A stretch of DNA of 64,000 nt from Baylisascaris procyonis. Its lineage: Eukaryota > Nematoda > Chromadorea > Rhabditida > Ascarididae. Shown piece after piece: positions 50,682-62,643 of this stretch. The notes beneath the pieces are model-generated. The model saw only the letters and a list, made by a program, of their open reading frames with translations. It was not told the origin of the DNA and searched no databases. The stretch spans positions 1 to 64,000 of the forward strand of contig JAZARR010000144.1 in the NCBI GenBank assembly GCA_037389465.1, in the 5' to 3' direction. Position 1 is the stretch's first letter, and each line of letters begins with the position of its first letter. The translations under genes and the position numbers were made by a program.

Positions 50682-50815
50682 ATGTTGGCAAAAGTGATTG
50701 GAATTTGTTGTTTCACTTACACATTTGGAGGTCAGATCACATGGCCAGAAGAAAAACATCTGAAGAACGTTCGTCAGCTAACATGGGGAAGCGAAAATGT
50801 GGGTGCAGTTTTCAG
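50682..50815 (+). CDS. Propeller gene exon 1
   Basis: 44 codons plus AG. MLAKVIGICCFTYTFGGQ is followed by the propeller blade start EKHLKNVRQLTWGSENVGA. Donor CAG/GTAGGT. The exon could instead start at an internal acceptor, for which TTGCAG at 50662-50667 lies just upstream. Confidence 0.7.
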
Positions 50816-53800
50816 GTAGGTGATACATATCGCTTATTGATTTGAAGCTTAGTGGGTGTTCATCATGCTGAGCAGTTCTATACATAAACCATCTGAAAAA
50901 ATATGTGCAATCGATTCGAGATGTGTGTGCATTTCGTTTGGTTTTGTACAATTTTTTATATTCAACTTGAAGTCATCGGTTGAGCATGCTTTTCTGATGG
51001 ATTCAATATTTTTGCTACCAGTTATGCTTCCTCAAATTTCAAGCGTTAGTCGACAAAGGGTCGAAACATTTAGAGTGCGCTAAGAGTGGAAGATCTCCGA
51101 TTCTCCCTCTTCCAGCATGTTTAAGCAACAGTAGAGAGCGATCACGTTCACATCAGCCATGCTCATCGAGTGCGCCGCTCATAGTTTTCGTAATTTCCAT
51201 TTGTACCACCTAAGAACATTTTGGCTTAAGCATGCAATGGAAACCTTTCGGGGATCTGGGATAAGAGGCATACGATAGAAAGGTTCGAGAAACCAAAATG
51301 GAGAGGGGCAAGTTAGGTGTTAAAGTGCGACGCAAAGTATCTTATTTCTGGAGTTGCTGTATTGAAGGATGAAAACATCCGTCAGGATGTGCATTTTTTC
51401 AAATGATTTATTCTCGCATTCAGCAAAAATTGGGCTGGTAATTTGTTGGACGAGGGGATGGAGAGGAGAACAGTGGCAGAAATCTTCACTTTTTCAAAGA
51501 GTTACTTTACGTAAATTTGTCAGTGTATAGTGTGTTATGTTCGATTTGAGTTACTGTCAGATGATGAGTTTCAACTTTTCTGAAATGAAACGAAACCAGC
51601 CCATTTATACAAATTCTTCTACAGTGTTGCTAAATTCACGAAATTAGCGGTGTTGAAGTAAAACTCATGGTAGAAGAGAAAGACTTGTTAGTGGTTCACT
51701 TTCTAAAAAAGTATAGTAATTTCTGAAGCATCACTATAAATAGTGATGCTTCAGAAATGATATGTGCAGCTCTAGGAAAGGAGGCATTGAGTTGTTCACA
51801 GCACAGTAGGTAGATAGTGTCAGGGTGGCAGATATGTGATTTCCAGTTCAGACTGGTCAGAGCAATTGCTCGTCCATTTACCTGAAAGTATCTACAAAGC
51901 ACAATGCAATGCAGGAAGAGACCTTCCGCAAAACAACGACTTGCAGATTTTCAGGCACCTAGATAAATGCCCGCTTTAAGTCGCTATATACCTCACTACA
52001 GGGGAAGCTGTTCCCACCAATGGTACAATTCGAATATTACAGTAGTGCACCTGAAATAGCGCACCTGAGGCTGCTTGCTACGACATATGTGATTGCAGTT
52101 TACGGTCATTGGATAATTGAAAAATGCATGAGAATATACTCTTAGGCTACGGGAATTGTTGCAGTCACTGCCTGCTACAATTCACCAGATGGCCAGGTTT
52201 ACAGAAACTTTGAGTGCATATTTACTAACATTTCATAATGTCAATACCTCCAAGAAATGATGGATCAGTCAGAACGGGTCCGATGCTCTCATTCGTCAAA
52301 TGTGACTGCTGTGACCCTTCTATCGTAATTAATGCGGAAATGGATAACGAACAATTTTTGATAGCAATTATCAGCCAACTGTAATCACGAATCTACGGAA
52401 AAATATCAGCTGCAATAAAAAGTAGGCACCCCGGTATGAAGCAAAGGTAGTTAGGCCTCACGACCGTTCACCCGTTTATTGTGGTCGCGTTCCTGGTAAC
52501 CGGTAAAAAACTAACCCACATGTAGTTACGACGCTTGTAGCAACTACATACGTGATGAACGCAACCGTACATAGTGAGAAGAAATGGCAGGGAGCACTGC
52601 AGTGACACACTGCTTCCACTGAAACGGTTTTGTGGAACTGCAGCGCTTGCAAACCCTATTATCAGCATGCTTGAGCTGAGCAGTGCAAAGCAAATACTAA
52701 CCAGCCAACATTATTCATCCAGGTATCGCCCACCATATGCTGCACTTACCACCTGACGCCAACTACCGAATCTCGGCAAAGACGAAAATACTTTTGAGTA
52801 ATGAAATTTCGTTTTTAAGGAGCTGCAAAAACTGAGCTAACGTCGTTTCCACTACATGCAACTTCGATAGAAATGAGAAAGGTGGGGGTTGGTTGTCACG
52901 TGAGTTCGGAAGCGTGGTTGGGTCTGAAAGTTGTCGCCCTTTGCCCTGAGTGAATTCCGGCTGGCTTCAAATTAGGAATATTTAACTAGCCTGACCATAG
53001 ACACATTCGCTCATGCCCTTTTGGTCATCTCCCCTTTCCGCGTAAAAGGTTCGATTTCTTTCGTACTACAGACTCGCCATCCATCGAGCCTCAAGCTTGA
53101 GTAACTAAATCCAGTTTTCGAGTATAGAATATTCGACTTTTACAAAGACAGGTGACACAACTGATGGCGATTCAATTGACTTCAAAACTTGCTTCTGCGT
53201 TTTGCAGTCTCGATGGTAATTCAATCGTTTATCAAGGCGCTGGCGTGGATCGTTATGGCACCCGTTGTGATGCGGTACTGCTTTAGATTCATTCACTTTT
53301 CACTTCTCCCAGTGTGCGTTTTAGGACTTCCGACAGGCAAAGTGGTCAGCGATGCCAACTACTGTCCGAGGGAGCGCTAAATTTTGCTAATGTCATGGAC
53401 GTCAAAAGATTTAGGACAATTTTTGATTTAAGACTGCGCCTTTCATCACTTGTTCGTTGACGACGCACAAAGGAAGTGGAATAGGGTGTATTTGTTATTC
53501 TTAAGGTGTTCTGCTCATCTCAACATTTGTGGTGCGACTTATGTGAGCGTTTCATAGAGAATTCATTGAAGAGGGGCGATCATATACGATAACCGTTTCT
53601 GAAAGATGGAGCAGAATTTTGTTTGAAGTGCAAGCATATATTGTTTTGGAAAACCTGGGAATAATACGGGTAGATATGCAAGTTTTCGCACCGTACTATC
53701 CTGATGGTTTCTGAAACAAACAAATCTTCCTAAATTTTCCCGCTCAATGAGGAATATTGAAGTTGAGAGTATTGACCATAACTTCTACTGATGACGTCAC

Positions 53801-56499
53801 TTCTGCACAACACGTTCCACGCACTTCGCTATCATCGCGTTGCGCTTTTAGACCGATGTATGAAAATGGATGGCACAAATAAGGTAATAAGCAGTTAGCG
53901 TTTTGCAGAAGGAAATACAACTTTTTTGCAAGTACTGGCTCCTGTGGGCTCATCCGGCTAGCTACAACCATCTGTATTCCTGTGCTACTGGTCTATAAGT
54001 AGCACAGGAATTCGACGAATTCCGCTAGCCTCACTCGGGAAAATGACTGTAGTACATTTCGTGGAGGTGTTAGAAACACAGGAAAACACAGCAACAAATT
54101 TAATAGCTATATGAAATGTTATACTGGAAGTGTAGAAGTAATGAACACGCGTCATGGATGGTCGATATAAAAAAAACAATAAAAACATATATAGCTGAAA
54201 GCAAGTAAGCAGTAAACGCAAGACGAAATAAACAGCATGCAAAAACCTGACTATAATAGCAACACGTGGCGGTTGTTCCGCTACACTAGATTAGCGGTGA
54301 TGCAGTGGTGATACTGAGGTGCTTTGCATCTTATAAGCCAATAGGAGAGAGGTGAATTGACCGCATATACAATAAAGAATTTCTCACGTAGTCATGGTAT
54401 TTTTAATTCTGCGAAGCCGAAATCTTTGCATACTATGGTTCCTCTGGATATGATTTGCCAGATAAAAGTTTTCCATAGCGAGAACTCATTTCAGGTCAAC
54501 CTTTTGCTAATACGGTGCAAGCTTCTTTGAACTCTCACTTATACCGTTAGCTAGATACCTTTTTTATCGCATGGCGAATTTTGTGTTTTTTCGTGTTTGA
54601 GTTCTGTTTTTACAATGAACTCTTGCGGTGGGTGAGTTAATTACAGGTGACATATCCAAACCTTTCAGCTCATTCCTCAGAGACTTATATATTTTGCTGA
54701 TGATGAGGAGAGCATTTATTGGGCGACGGTTGATAAATTATTTTCAACAGATTTTCGCAAAGCCGAATTTAAAGCATTTTAACAATGTTGGGGAGCAAAG
54801 CTGCCACGTAGTAAATTGTCAACGCTTGTCCACGTCGTTTTCATGGAAGTGCTGCTTTCCGAATGCGCATGGGTAAAAACGTGCCTCATGCTCCGTTAAA
54901 GTAACATTTCATGCAAAGTAAATTTCAGGCTTACAAAATCGAAGCGAACGAGCCAGCATACGAGCAGACTGCTCAGCGCCTTAGCTCAGGTTTATTTAAT
55001 TTAGAAAATCGCTTACGCATTTCAGTTACCGCTAGCTGCATAGAACTAACTTAAAACAAGCGTTACACACAATTGTGATGCCTACTATCTAGTGGGATTT
55101 CATCTCTCGAAATTATGCACGCATTTTATTATTTCCTTTCATTGAGCTAGCCATAGTTATTTTCGCATTCCATTACGTTAGAATAAATGCATCTATTTCA
55201 CTTTCATTGAAATGGAGGCAACTCAAAAAAAGGTTATCTCTCTGGACCATATTCAGATCGATTGTTTCGCAGTGGCATAATGAAGAGTTGGCTAATGTGA
55301 TCGCGATGAGGGTTTTATTCACTTTAGTGTTCTTCGCTGTATAAGCACAACATGGAGGGTCTCGAAAATACCACTATGACTGTGTGCATCCTTATACCTT
55401 TGATTTAGAATTTTATTTTCACAATGTGCAGCGCATTCATGCGTCTGCAATAACGGTAATGTGAAACGGCACCAATAGTGCAGCATAGGATAATTAGGTT
55501 CCAGAGAATGGAACCATAGCTAATCATCCGAACAATATCTGAACTTGGAAAACAAATATCGTCGGTAAAAATGTTTTGCTATTTGCAGCCTTTGGAGCTT
55601 TTTCCCTACTTTTGATTTTCTTGTATAAATACAGCTGATAAGGAGCTGCAGCGGTCGTAGTATCATTATGCCATAATGCCACGATAACGCTTATCACAGG
55701 CCAAACGACACTTGATGTTTCGTCTCAAGGTTAAGTCGTCAGAAGCGGGCAGAAGGAAATTTCACTCCTCTTTTCGTCTTCACTGACCGATTGATTAAAT
55801 GCCAGCAGATAGAAAGTAAACGACTGTAGTTTTGCGTTGGCGCATGAAATACTGCAAGTCACTGCTCACAGAATAATGACCCAATAATGCTGATGCAAAA
55901 GCTACGGGCTCTTATTCCGACTCACTTGATCCATTTCCAGGAGTTGGCCTCGCAACACGACCACATTTCTATCCAAGTGGAATAGAAATACTTTATTCCT
56001 CAACTTCACGGTCAATGACCTACAAACATGATATGCACAATTGCCCAATGCAACTTTGTGGTACCGTTCGGAGGAAAAAGGATCATGAATTAGATGAAAT
56101 CTGTAAGTATTTCGGCTGGAATTTATCAACAGTTTTTCCCTAACTCAAAAGAAACGAAGTGGGCAAAGAAATGCAAATGACTGGAGATGGTTATCTAACG
56201 ATAGGTAGAAGCCAAATGAAAGAGATAGCGAACTGTGAGTTTTTCTTTGCACCACAGAAATGTTTTTTGCCAATTTTCGCACCACAAGACATCGCCGGAA
56301 TGACGTGAAAAATACCATCGAAACATTGCAGCAATGCAAGAATTGCACGAGAAAAAACACGCTTTGGCAAGCACCTAAGTAATACAATGATTTCGTTGTG
56401 GCAGTTTAACTCATCACTTGACATACGAAATTGAAAAATTTCTTTTCAGGTAAATCAGGGCATACTTGGAACGTGTTCCCTGAATATGACATTTTCCAG
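50682..56499 (+). CDS. TolB/PD40-like beta-propeller protein, 5' part of gene (five exons)
   Basis: Exons 50682-50815, 53208-53274, 54929-54989, 55941-56102 and 56450-56499 join with matching phases at every junction and give about 156 codons without a stop. The chain has features of TolB-like WD40/PD40 propellers: an EKHLKNVRQLTWGSENV opening, LDGNSIVYQG, RYGTRCDA, QRLSSGVGLATRPHFYPSG, IEILYSSTS, a Cys-rich NCPMQLC insertion and WNVFPEYDIFQ. Such nematode proteins are probably secreted or lumenal; their biochemical role is not established. The ATG at 50682 is followed by a short hydrophobic stretch, but earlier exons are possible. No further exon is seen before BEL-3, so the 3' part is either beyond the window or lost. 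Confidence 0.75.
51719..51758. repeat. Perfect 19-bp palindrome with 2-nt spacer
   Basis: The arm ATTTCTGAAGCATCACTAT at 51719-51737 and its exact reverse complement at 51740-51758 are separated by AA. It lies in the first intron of the propeller gene. Confidence 0.9.
53208..53274 (+). CDS. Propeller gene exon 2
   Basis: Acceptor TTTTGCAG, donor GATGCG/GTACTG. The first T completes AGT (Ser) from exon 1, giving FS-LDGNSIVYQGAGVDRYG then TRCDA. This is the strand pair of a PD40 repeat (SPDG-like turn). Confidence 0.75.
53976..54011. repeat. Perfect 14-bp inverted repeat
   Basis: ATTCCTGTGCTACT at 53976-53989 pairs with 53998-54011 around an 8-nt loop, in the second intron of the propeller gene. 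Confidence 0.85.
54929..54989 (+). CDS. Propeller gene exon 3
   Basis: Acceptor AAATTTCAG, donor TCAG/GTTTAT. It reads AYKIEANEPAYEQTAQRLSS plus one base, matching the inter-blade linker with the QRLS strand seen in TolB-like proteins. Confidence 0.7.
55941..56102 (+). CDS. Propeller gene exon 4
   Basis: Acceptor ATTTCCAG, donor ATCT/GTAAGT. It encodes GVGLATRPHFYPSGIEILYS, a blade with the YPSG turn. A Cys-containing segment (HNCPMQLCGTVRRKKD) and DEI follow, ending in phase 1. The opposite strand is also open with splice-like ends, but only the + reading fits the flanking exons. Confidence 0.75.
56450..56499 (+). CDS. Propeller gene exon 5
   Basis: Acceptor TCTTTTCAG, donor CCAG/GTAAGA. 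It completes Cys across the junction and reads KSGHTWNVFPEYDIFQ; the PEYDIF strand is typical of the next blade. Phase 0 at the donor. The following sequence belongs to BEL-3. Confidence 0.75.
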
Positions 56500-56639
56500 G
56501 TAAGACATGTTTTCTTCGTAGTAATGCTGCTTGTGCCTTTAGAAAAAGATAAAAATCGCATTTTAAGCTTCAAAGCTTTAACAGTCAAACGCGCAGTGTC
56601 TATAGTGCTTAATATGCGCAGGTTGTTTTAAGCCTCACG

Positions 56640-56848
56640 TTGTGGTGGGGACCCGCAATGAATGAACGAATGAATTTATTGACGTAAAGTGGCGCTTTTA
56701 TAGAGCTTTTACAAAGACAAAGATTCTGACAGATAATTCACATTTTTGTTTCGAAGAATTCATAAATGCGAGAAATAAACACTTTAAGTGAAAACGATTT
56801 GAGAAAGAGAAGAGTTTTGGATCTTATCATCGATTGTTGTGCAAATTG
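56640..56848 (-). promoter_or_regulatory. Probable BEL-3 3' LTR segment
   Basis: Immediately after the envelope stop the - strand shows TATAAAAG (56702-56695) and AATAAA (56680-56675) about 20 nt apart. A tandem CATT-type repeat and CCCCACCACA follow. TATA and poly(A) signals fit an LTR, but the TG and CA ends are not determined. Confidence 0.4.
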
Positions 56849-58611
56849 TTAGCAGACAACGACATCTTCGGAATGTTCAGCATTTGCTTCTTCTCGACAC
56901 TCCCCGCGGGAAATTTTCGTCGTTCGCATTGCTCTGGTCTTCCGGAGAATCGATCTCCTTAGTGGAGAGAAAATCATTTCTCGTTTACTTTCCGCTCTTT
57001 CCAGAATTTGCACCTCTTGGAGTGTCTTCTGTGGAATAGTATGGCCTCGTGTCGTTTTCTGCAATTCCGCTCCTGTGTCTTCCATCTCTGGCACTCGAAG
57101 TTGCACCTTCACTTGTTTCGTCCGCCGTTTAATTTGGCATCTACACGTCAGCGCTGTGCCTATTCCAGGTGCGATGAAGATGGAAACTGTTATTGTGGTT
57201 TTAATCGCGACACCACTGACGTCATCCAGAACTTCTTGAATTTTGTGTGTGGCCACGCCAATTTCTCGTTCGGCTTCCCACAGTAGTCGTTCACCTTCGT
57301 CACGTAGGGAATCAATTCCGCTTTTCCCTATCCCACTTGAAATTGTGCTACCTTCCTTGAAACGTCTCATCTCTGCTGAAAGCATGGACAAGGCGAGGCT
57401 GATTCTTTCTTTCTCGATTGATGGCAAAGCTCCTGCCTTGAACGTTTGATGCTGAATTGCTGGGATATTTCTTGAAGAGAAGTTATCGAAGCTCTCCATC
57501 CCCTTTTCATTGCAAGGATAGATGAGCAATGAATTTGTGTCCCGTAGAATTGCGCAGACATCTTCCCTTTGCAGTAGCATCCTCGCAGCCACGGTTGGAG
57601 GTGCCGCCTTAGCGTTGATTATGAGCGCATTCGTTAGTTCACAAATTGATCTCCACACGGTCCGGAACTGTTCGTTGATCTGATCTTTCAAAAGCTCATA
57701 AACAAATTGTAGCTTTGCGTTTATGGGATCGTGTGAAGCTTCCGACGATTGAAGCGAATTGGCAAGAATCGTCGTATATTCCTGCACACGGTTTACGTGT
57801 CTCGCCATCAAGATCGTCGATGACGAGTCCGTTCGTGTCAAATACAACCAGTTCATCCGACCGATCTCGACTGGATGAGATTTTATCCATTCCCTGAAGT
57901 CTCCTGAAACTCTTGGGTCATTGAAGATGACGATAAAGTTGTTGTCCATCCAGTGCACCTCACTCAAGCTGCATTCACCGAAGAACCCAGAGTAATTATT
58001 AAAGGTAAAGGAAGCTTCCAAATCGGGAACAAGTACAGAGTGAGAATTTGCGAAAACTTCATGCTCTCCGAGAGACTGAAAGTGGCAGATTGATTTTGCC
58101 TCTGAGACATTCCATAGGAGAATGTAGTCAGTGAGACAGAAACCATCCGTGATTTTACATTGTGTTGTGAAATCTGCGGTGGTTGTGATCAGTTTGTCGT
58201 CACTGTAAATAGCTAAGGAGCCGAACTGAACGACGTAGTTTGACGTTGTGGTACAACGTGTAATAGTCCGTACGAGAATCCTTCGGGAAAGTTTGTCTCC
58301 CAGCGGTCACGTGCTCGTTGTATCATTGGACTTTCGTTGAATTGTTTGTTAGTGGCCAACTTTGAACATACTTGGGGGGAGATCGCAGTAACATCTTTGT
58401 AATCGGTCGTTAACTTCAGAGTCCAGTGGAGAAATGAGTTTGTGCACACTGTGCGAGAAATGTTGGTGCAGGACACAGCTGGAATCAAAACGTGGGTGCG
58501 GCTGTAAATTGTGGCCTTTGTCCAGACTGTGGTCTCTGAATTACTGATTTGCGAACAGTTTTGAAGGAGGGGATATCTCAATTGCACCCCGGCTTTCGAT
58601 GCGTTTATCAC
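56849..58611 (-). pseudogene. BEL-3 envelope-like protein, frameshifted
   Basis: Two successive frames. 58611-58213 has a Cys-containing ectodomain start. The second frame, open from about 58260 and with Met at 58021, has a Cys-rich N-part and a long middle. Near its C-terminus (residues about 271-294 of the 390-codon ORF) is a hydrophobic segment ending LTCRC, followed by a basic tail QIKRRTKQ. A signal-like leader in the preceding ORF, Cys-rich ectodomain, single membrane span and short basic tail give type I envelope topology. Some nematode BEL/Pao elements carry envelope genes; I cannot assign a specific viral source. The frame breaks show this copy cannot make the complete product. Confidence 0.65.
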
Positions 58612-59132
58612 AATTGTGCCGACGTGGCGTTTATCCTACAGCTAACAACGGTAATTAACATGAGGCAAGCGACAACCGATAGATTCACGCCGAGTTGGCG
58701 CGCTTTGGAACGGGTGAGCGGACCTCCGTGAACTGAGGTCGAATTGTCCTTGCCCGAATTAGCGTCTTCATGGCTTTCTGGATTGCTAGGCTCCTCCGAC
58801 TCCGAGCGTGAAGCGTCACTATCAGTGATCTCAAGTGGAAAAAGGAGGTTTACTGGACGAGTAATTTTTCGTTGAGAACCACACTGAAGTTCGGCGGAAC
58901 GAATTTTCCCGTCTTTTCCTTCGATTAGTTTTGAAACGATGCCAAGCTTCCATAAAGCTCTTGGCTTTGACTCATCGTGAATAAGCACAACATGACCCGG
59001 TTGAGGCTCGTTGGCGTTAACTAACCTTGGGGCGATGTTGACGTTGCGAGCGTTCCCGTAAGGCAAGTAGATACTCGGTCTCCCAGACCTTCCAGAATCG
59101 TTCAACGAATCTGTTGGATTCTGACCATGCAT
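58608..59132 (-). pseudogene. BEL-3 Pol tail (DUF5641-like) and start of envelope region
   Basis: Overlaps the end of the integrase frame. Residues 40-95 are the DUF5641-like block (QPGHVVLIHDESKPRALWKL, then GGS/QRKITRPVNLLFPLE-type end). An acidic Ser-rich linker follows. The last 30 residues contain TRSKARQLG and the hydrophobic VNLSVVACLMLITVVSC. In nematode BEL/Pao elements this position holds the signal peptide of an envelope-like product fused to Pol. The frame closes at 58608 and the envelope region continues in another frame. Confidence 0.75.
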
Positions 59133-60395
59133 CCAGTAGTTTTTCGCGGTTGTTAGTTGTTGGGTAGTATTCTTCTCCAGTATCTGAGTTTGCTTTCGTT
59201 CTTATAACAACTTCCATTGCCTTGTTTGGTGTCGCAGCAATAAGATCGATTGGTCGAATCACTTGTAGTGACTCCTTATCGACATATGTCAAAGGTCTTG
59301 AGTTGACGATAGCTTCGCGCTCGCTCAGTAAGGTTTGAAGAAGTTCGTCGTCGACAAAGGCTCTACCAATCATTCGTCGAAGGGCTTTCTTCGTGATCTG
59401 AACCATCCTCTCGTAAATGCCTCCTTGCCAGGGAGCTCTTTCTGTGATATGTGTCCACCGAATTTCATTTAGGATCTGGTCAGTCGCCCTTTCCGCGAGG
59501 AGGAATGTGGAGGCGTTGTCAGACAATATTGTTCTCGGTTGACCTCTACGAGCTATGAATCGACGTAGGCATAATAAGAAGGCTTGACTTGAACAGTCGG
59601 AAACGACTTCGAGATGAACAGCCCGGGGCCACAGACACGTAAAAAGTGCTATCCAGCGTCTTGTTCCACCCTTTCCTTTTTCTTCGACGCTCTTGTTTTT
59701 GACATGAATGGGCCCGAAATAGTCAAGTCCGACGTCTGCGAAAGGTTTGCCAGGAACGGTGCGAGCAGTTGGTAATGGTGGAAACTTAGTAAGTCGAAAC
59801 GGTCGTGCACGCCAGCGTCGACAGTCCATGCAATATCGGTTGATCGTCCTTTGGACAGTTGCCCTCCCCTGGGGGATCCAGAATAGTTGTCTCATTGTAT
59901 TGAGTGTTTGAGCAGATCCAGCATGAGCGAGTCGTTTGTGTGTTTCCAAGATCAGCAGACGAGTCACAGCACTATGTTTCGGTAGAAAGATTGGACGGAT
60001 TGACGCTTCTGGCAGCCTGGAGGTTATTATTCGTCCTCCACATCTATACACCCCGTCACTGCAGGACATTTCGAAAGAGTTAATTTCAGTTTCACCGACA
60101 ACCTTTTGCGCGTCGCGAATGAGGCACTGTTTTGCTTGCTTGAAGTCGGTTGCAGAGAATGGTCCTGTCGCGCTGATTTTCATCCAGCAGGCCGATGAGT
60201 GAGGTTTACTGATTTTCCGAAGAAATCGGAGTGTGGTTGCTGTAGTTCTTAGAAGGCGGTTCCAGCTGCTAAATCGATTGGCATTGAAAACGTGCTCAGC
60301 GGAATGTTGCCTCTCGAGTACCTCACAGACGGTGCTATCGACAGCTTTGGCACCGCTTGCTGGATTTGGAAGTTGGTAGTCCAGTTTGATGAGGC
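59017..60395 (-). pseudogene. BEL-3 integrase
   Basis: The frame is open from about 60395 (first Met 60183). It contains the H2C2 zinc-binding domain (HAGSAQTLNTMRQLFWI, CMDCRRW) and the DDE core: GLDYFGPIHV, LSDNASTF and WQGGIYERM. A YLLALRER segment follows, leading to the DUF5641-like domain in the overlapping frame below. The residues joining RNase H to this domain are split over two frames between 60490 and 60390. Confidence 0.9.
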
Positions 60396-60449
60396 CAGTT
60401 GTCCGGTGCTTTTGAAATAAAAGAGGGTCCTTGCCACCACTGTAAGTTG

Positions 60450-62615
60450 TTAACGAGTTCTTCTGGTTTGGGACCTCGTTGCCAGGTCCGCTGGATTCAG
60501 ATCTCCTGGTACGAAGCGAAATTGAACATTCTTTACGGCTCTGATTTTTTGTACTTGGTTTCGGACAAACCGATCTAGCTCATTGTTGAAAATTACCCAA
60601 GATAATGCAATTTGACTGTCGGACCACAAATACAGTGGAACGTTTGGATTCATTTGCCTGCTAACGTAATCGATTAGTCGGGAGCCTATAAGAATTCCTA
60701 GAAGCTCGAGACGCGCAATTGTCATCCCTTTGATGGGCACTAGACGATTCTTTGACATGACAAGAGAAGAACCTTCTCTGGAGGTAGCGAACACTACGGA
60801 CGCGTATGCCGCTTTAGAAGAGTCGACAAAGCAATGAAGAAACTTCGGTTGCCCAATTTGCCGTTTGATGCTAATAGGTTGACTATGCCATCCTTGAATA
60901 AGTGTTTTTGCTCGTTGAAACTCGGCTTTCTCGAGCGTATCGTCCCATCCGTACTCCATATGCCAGAGAGTTTGGATGAAGACGTTGATCGGCAGCGTTG
61001 CTGGTGCGAGATACCCAAGTGGGTCGAATACGCTGGCTACCCACGATAGCAACGTTCGCTTTGTCATGTCACCGAACTCGAATTTTTTGAACATTAACGA
61101 AATTTTGTCTGTACGCACGTCCCATGGGATGCCGAGAATTTTTGCATTTGTCTCGTTCTGACGATCCTCTACTTTCCAACGCTCTCGAAGTGCCGCGGAA
61201 TTTGAATTTAACTCTCGTAGATTCATTCCCGCAAGTTGGAACAGTTTCTTGCTTGCATCGCATTTCTTTGCAGCCTCGTCAATAGTTGCTGCTGTGAGCA
61301 TAATGTTGTCCACGTACATGTTGTGCAGCAGCTCCTGTGCAACAGCTGAATCGTTGTGGAGTTTGAGGTGATGGCGAACTGTAGTCGCGAGAAGAGAAGG
61401 TGAAGCGATCACGCCGAATGGGATTCTCGCGAACCGAAATATACGCAGATTGTCCCTCGTCAGTTGGCTGTTCAGATTCTTCAGCCACAAGAAGCGTGTA
61501 GAATCGCGATCACTTTCCTTCAAACCGATCTGTAAAAAGGCTTTCTCCAAATCTCCTATGACTACTACTGTCGGAACTCGAAACCGCAGTAAAATACCTG
61601 TCAAATCAGGGAGATATATTGGTCCTCTTAAGATCGCTTCATTCAAACTATAACCGTTTTTTCTCATTTTGCTCGACGCGTCGTAAACGAGTCGAATTTT
61701 CGTTATGTTACTTGTTGGTTTTACAACAGCTTGAATGGGCATATAGTACGTACGCTTCTGTTCGGGTTTGTTCGTAACATCTTCGATGATACCTGCCTCC
61801 AACTGCTGCTTGAGAAGTTTGTCGCATTGTAGGAGCAGTTCTGGGTTCAACTGCAGCCGTTTGATAGTCGAAATGAACCTCTGCAGGCAAAGTGCGTAGT
61901 TATCATGAAAGTGAATTTCATCCTTCCATGGCCACCCGACACTGTAACGACCAGCCACAAATTCAATGGTGTCCTCGAACTTTTGCAAGGCCACGTCGTC
62001 ATCCGTAGTCGTTGGATCTTCCTTGATACCAATAAGTTCCAGCTTCCAGAAGTCTTCTATAGGGTCATTCGTTAGAATAGGTAGCGATGTAGAAGACGTT
62101 GAGTAGTAACAGCCCGTCGCTGGTAGCACCTGGCCTTTGCCGCATAAGAGGGGGCCAACTAGGGATTTGATCAGGGTGAAGGCCGATGGCAGCTTCTGGG
62201 CAGAAGAAAGATCAACGAGCTCACTAAATTGGTCTATTCCAATTAGGAGTGATGGGGTTTCGGCATGTGTACATAATTTTACAATGTCTTGTTGTAAGGG
62301 AACGTTTGCCGTCAGTTGAACGGTTTTAAGTGGCTGTGTAAGCTTGGGGACCACGTGTGCGGTAAGCGGGATTGTTTTTTGTTGCTGGTCGCTCAATAGG
62401 AGCTGCACCACATTGGTGGAAAGCGTTTGGATGGGTGTTGCTCCAAAACCGTTGATAGCTAAACGCTTTTTTGCAATAGTAGGTAACCTGAGTTTTTGCG
62501 CGAGTTCCGCAGTGATGAAAGTACGGTCACTACCAGTGTCAAAAAGAACAGTAACAGACTTACTGTGAAGTGTGAAGCTTGGATTACTGACCTTTGCTGT
62601 AGCCGTAAGCAACAA
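60450..62615 (-). pseudogene. BEL-3 protease, reverse transcriptase and RNase H
   Basis: An intact 721-codon frame from the first Met. The protease has DTG at residues 26-28 (LFDTGSDRTFIT). The EDFWKLELIGI linker is near 187. RT motifs are YDASSK at 311, GDLEKAFLQIGL at 354 and the catalytic box YVDN at 434-437. RNase H has CFVDSS with Asp at 598 and WSDSQIALSW at 664. GDLNPADLATR at 704 marks the end. The last residues after ATR are out of frame with the family because of a shift near 60490. RT copies element RNA and RNase H removes the template. Confidence 0.93.
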
Positions 62616-62643
62616 AACCTGTTCGTTGTCGCCTGAAGTGTCC

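Noticed and set aside
55902..56129. 75-codon - strand ORF with splice-like ends
   Set aside because: The + strand exon at the same place joins two neighbouring exons in phase and matches propeller motifs; the - reading has no linked exon or recognised family.
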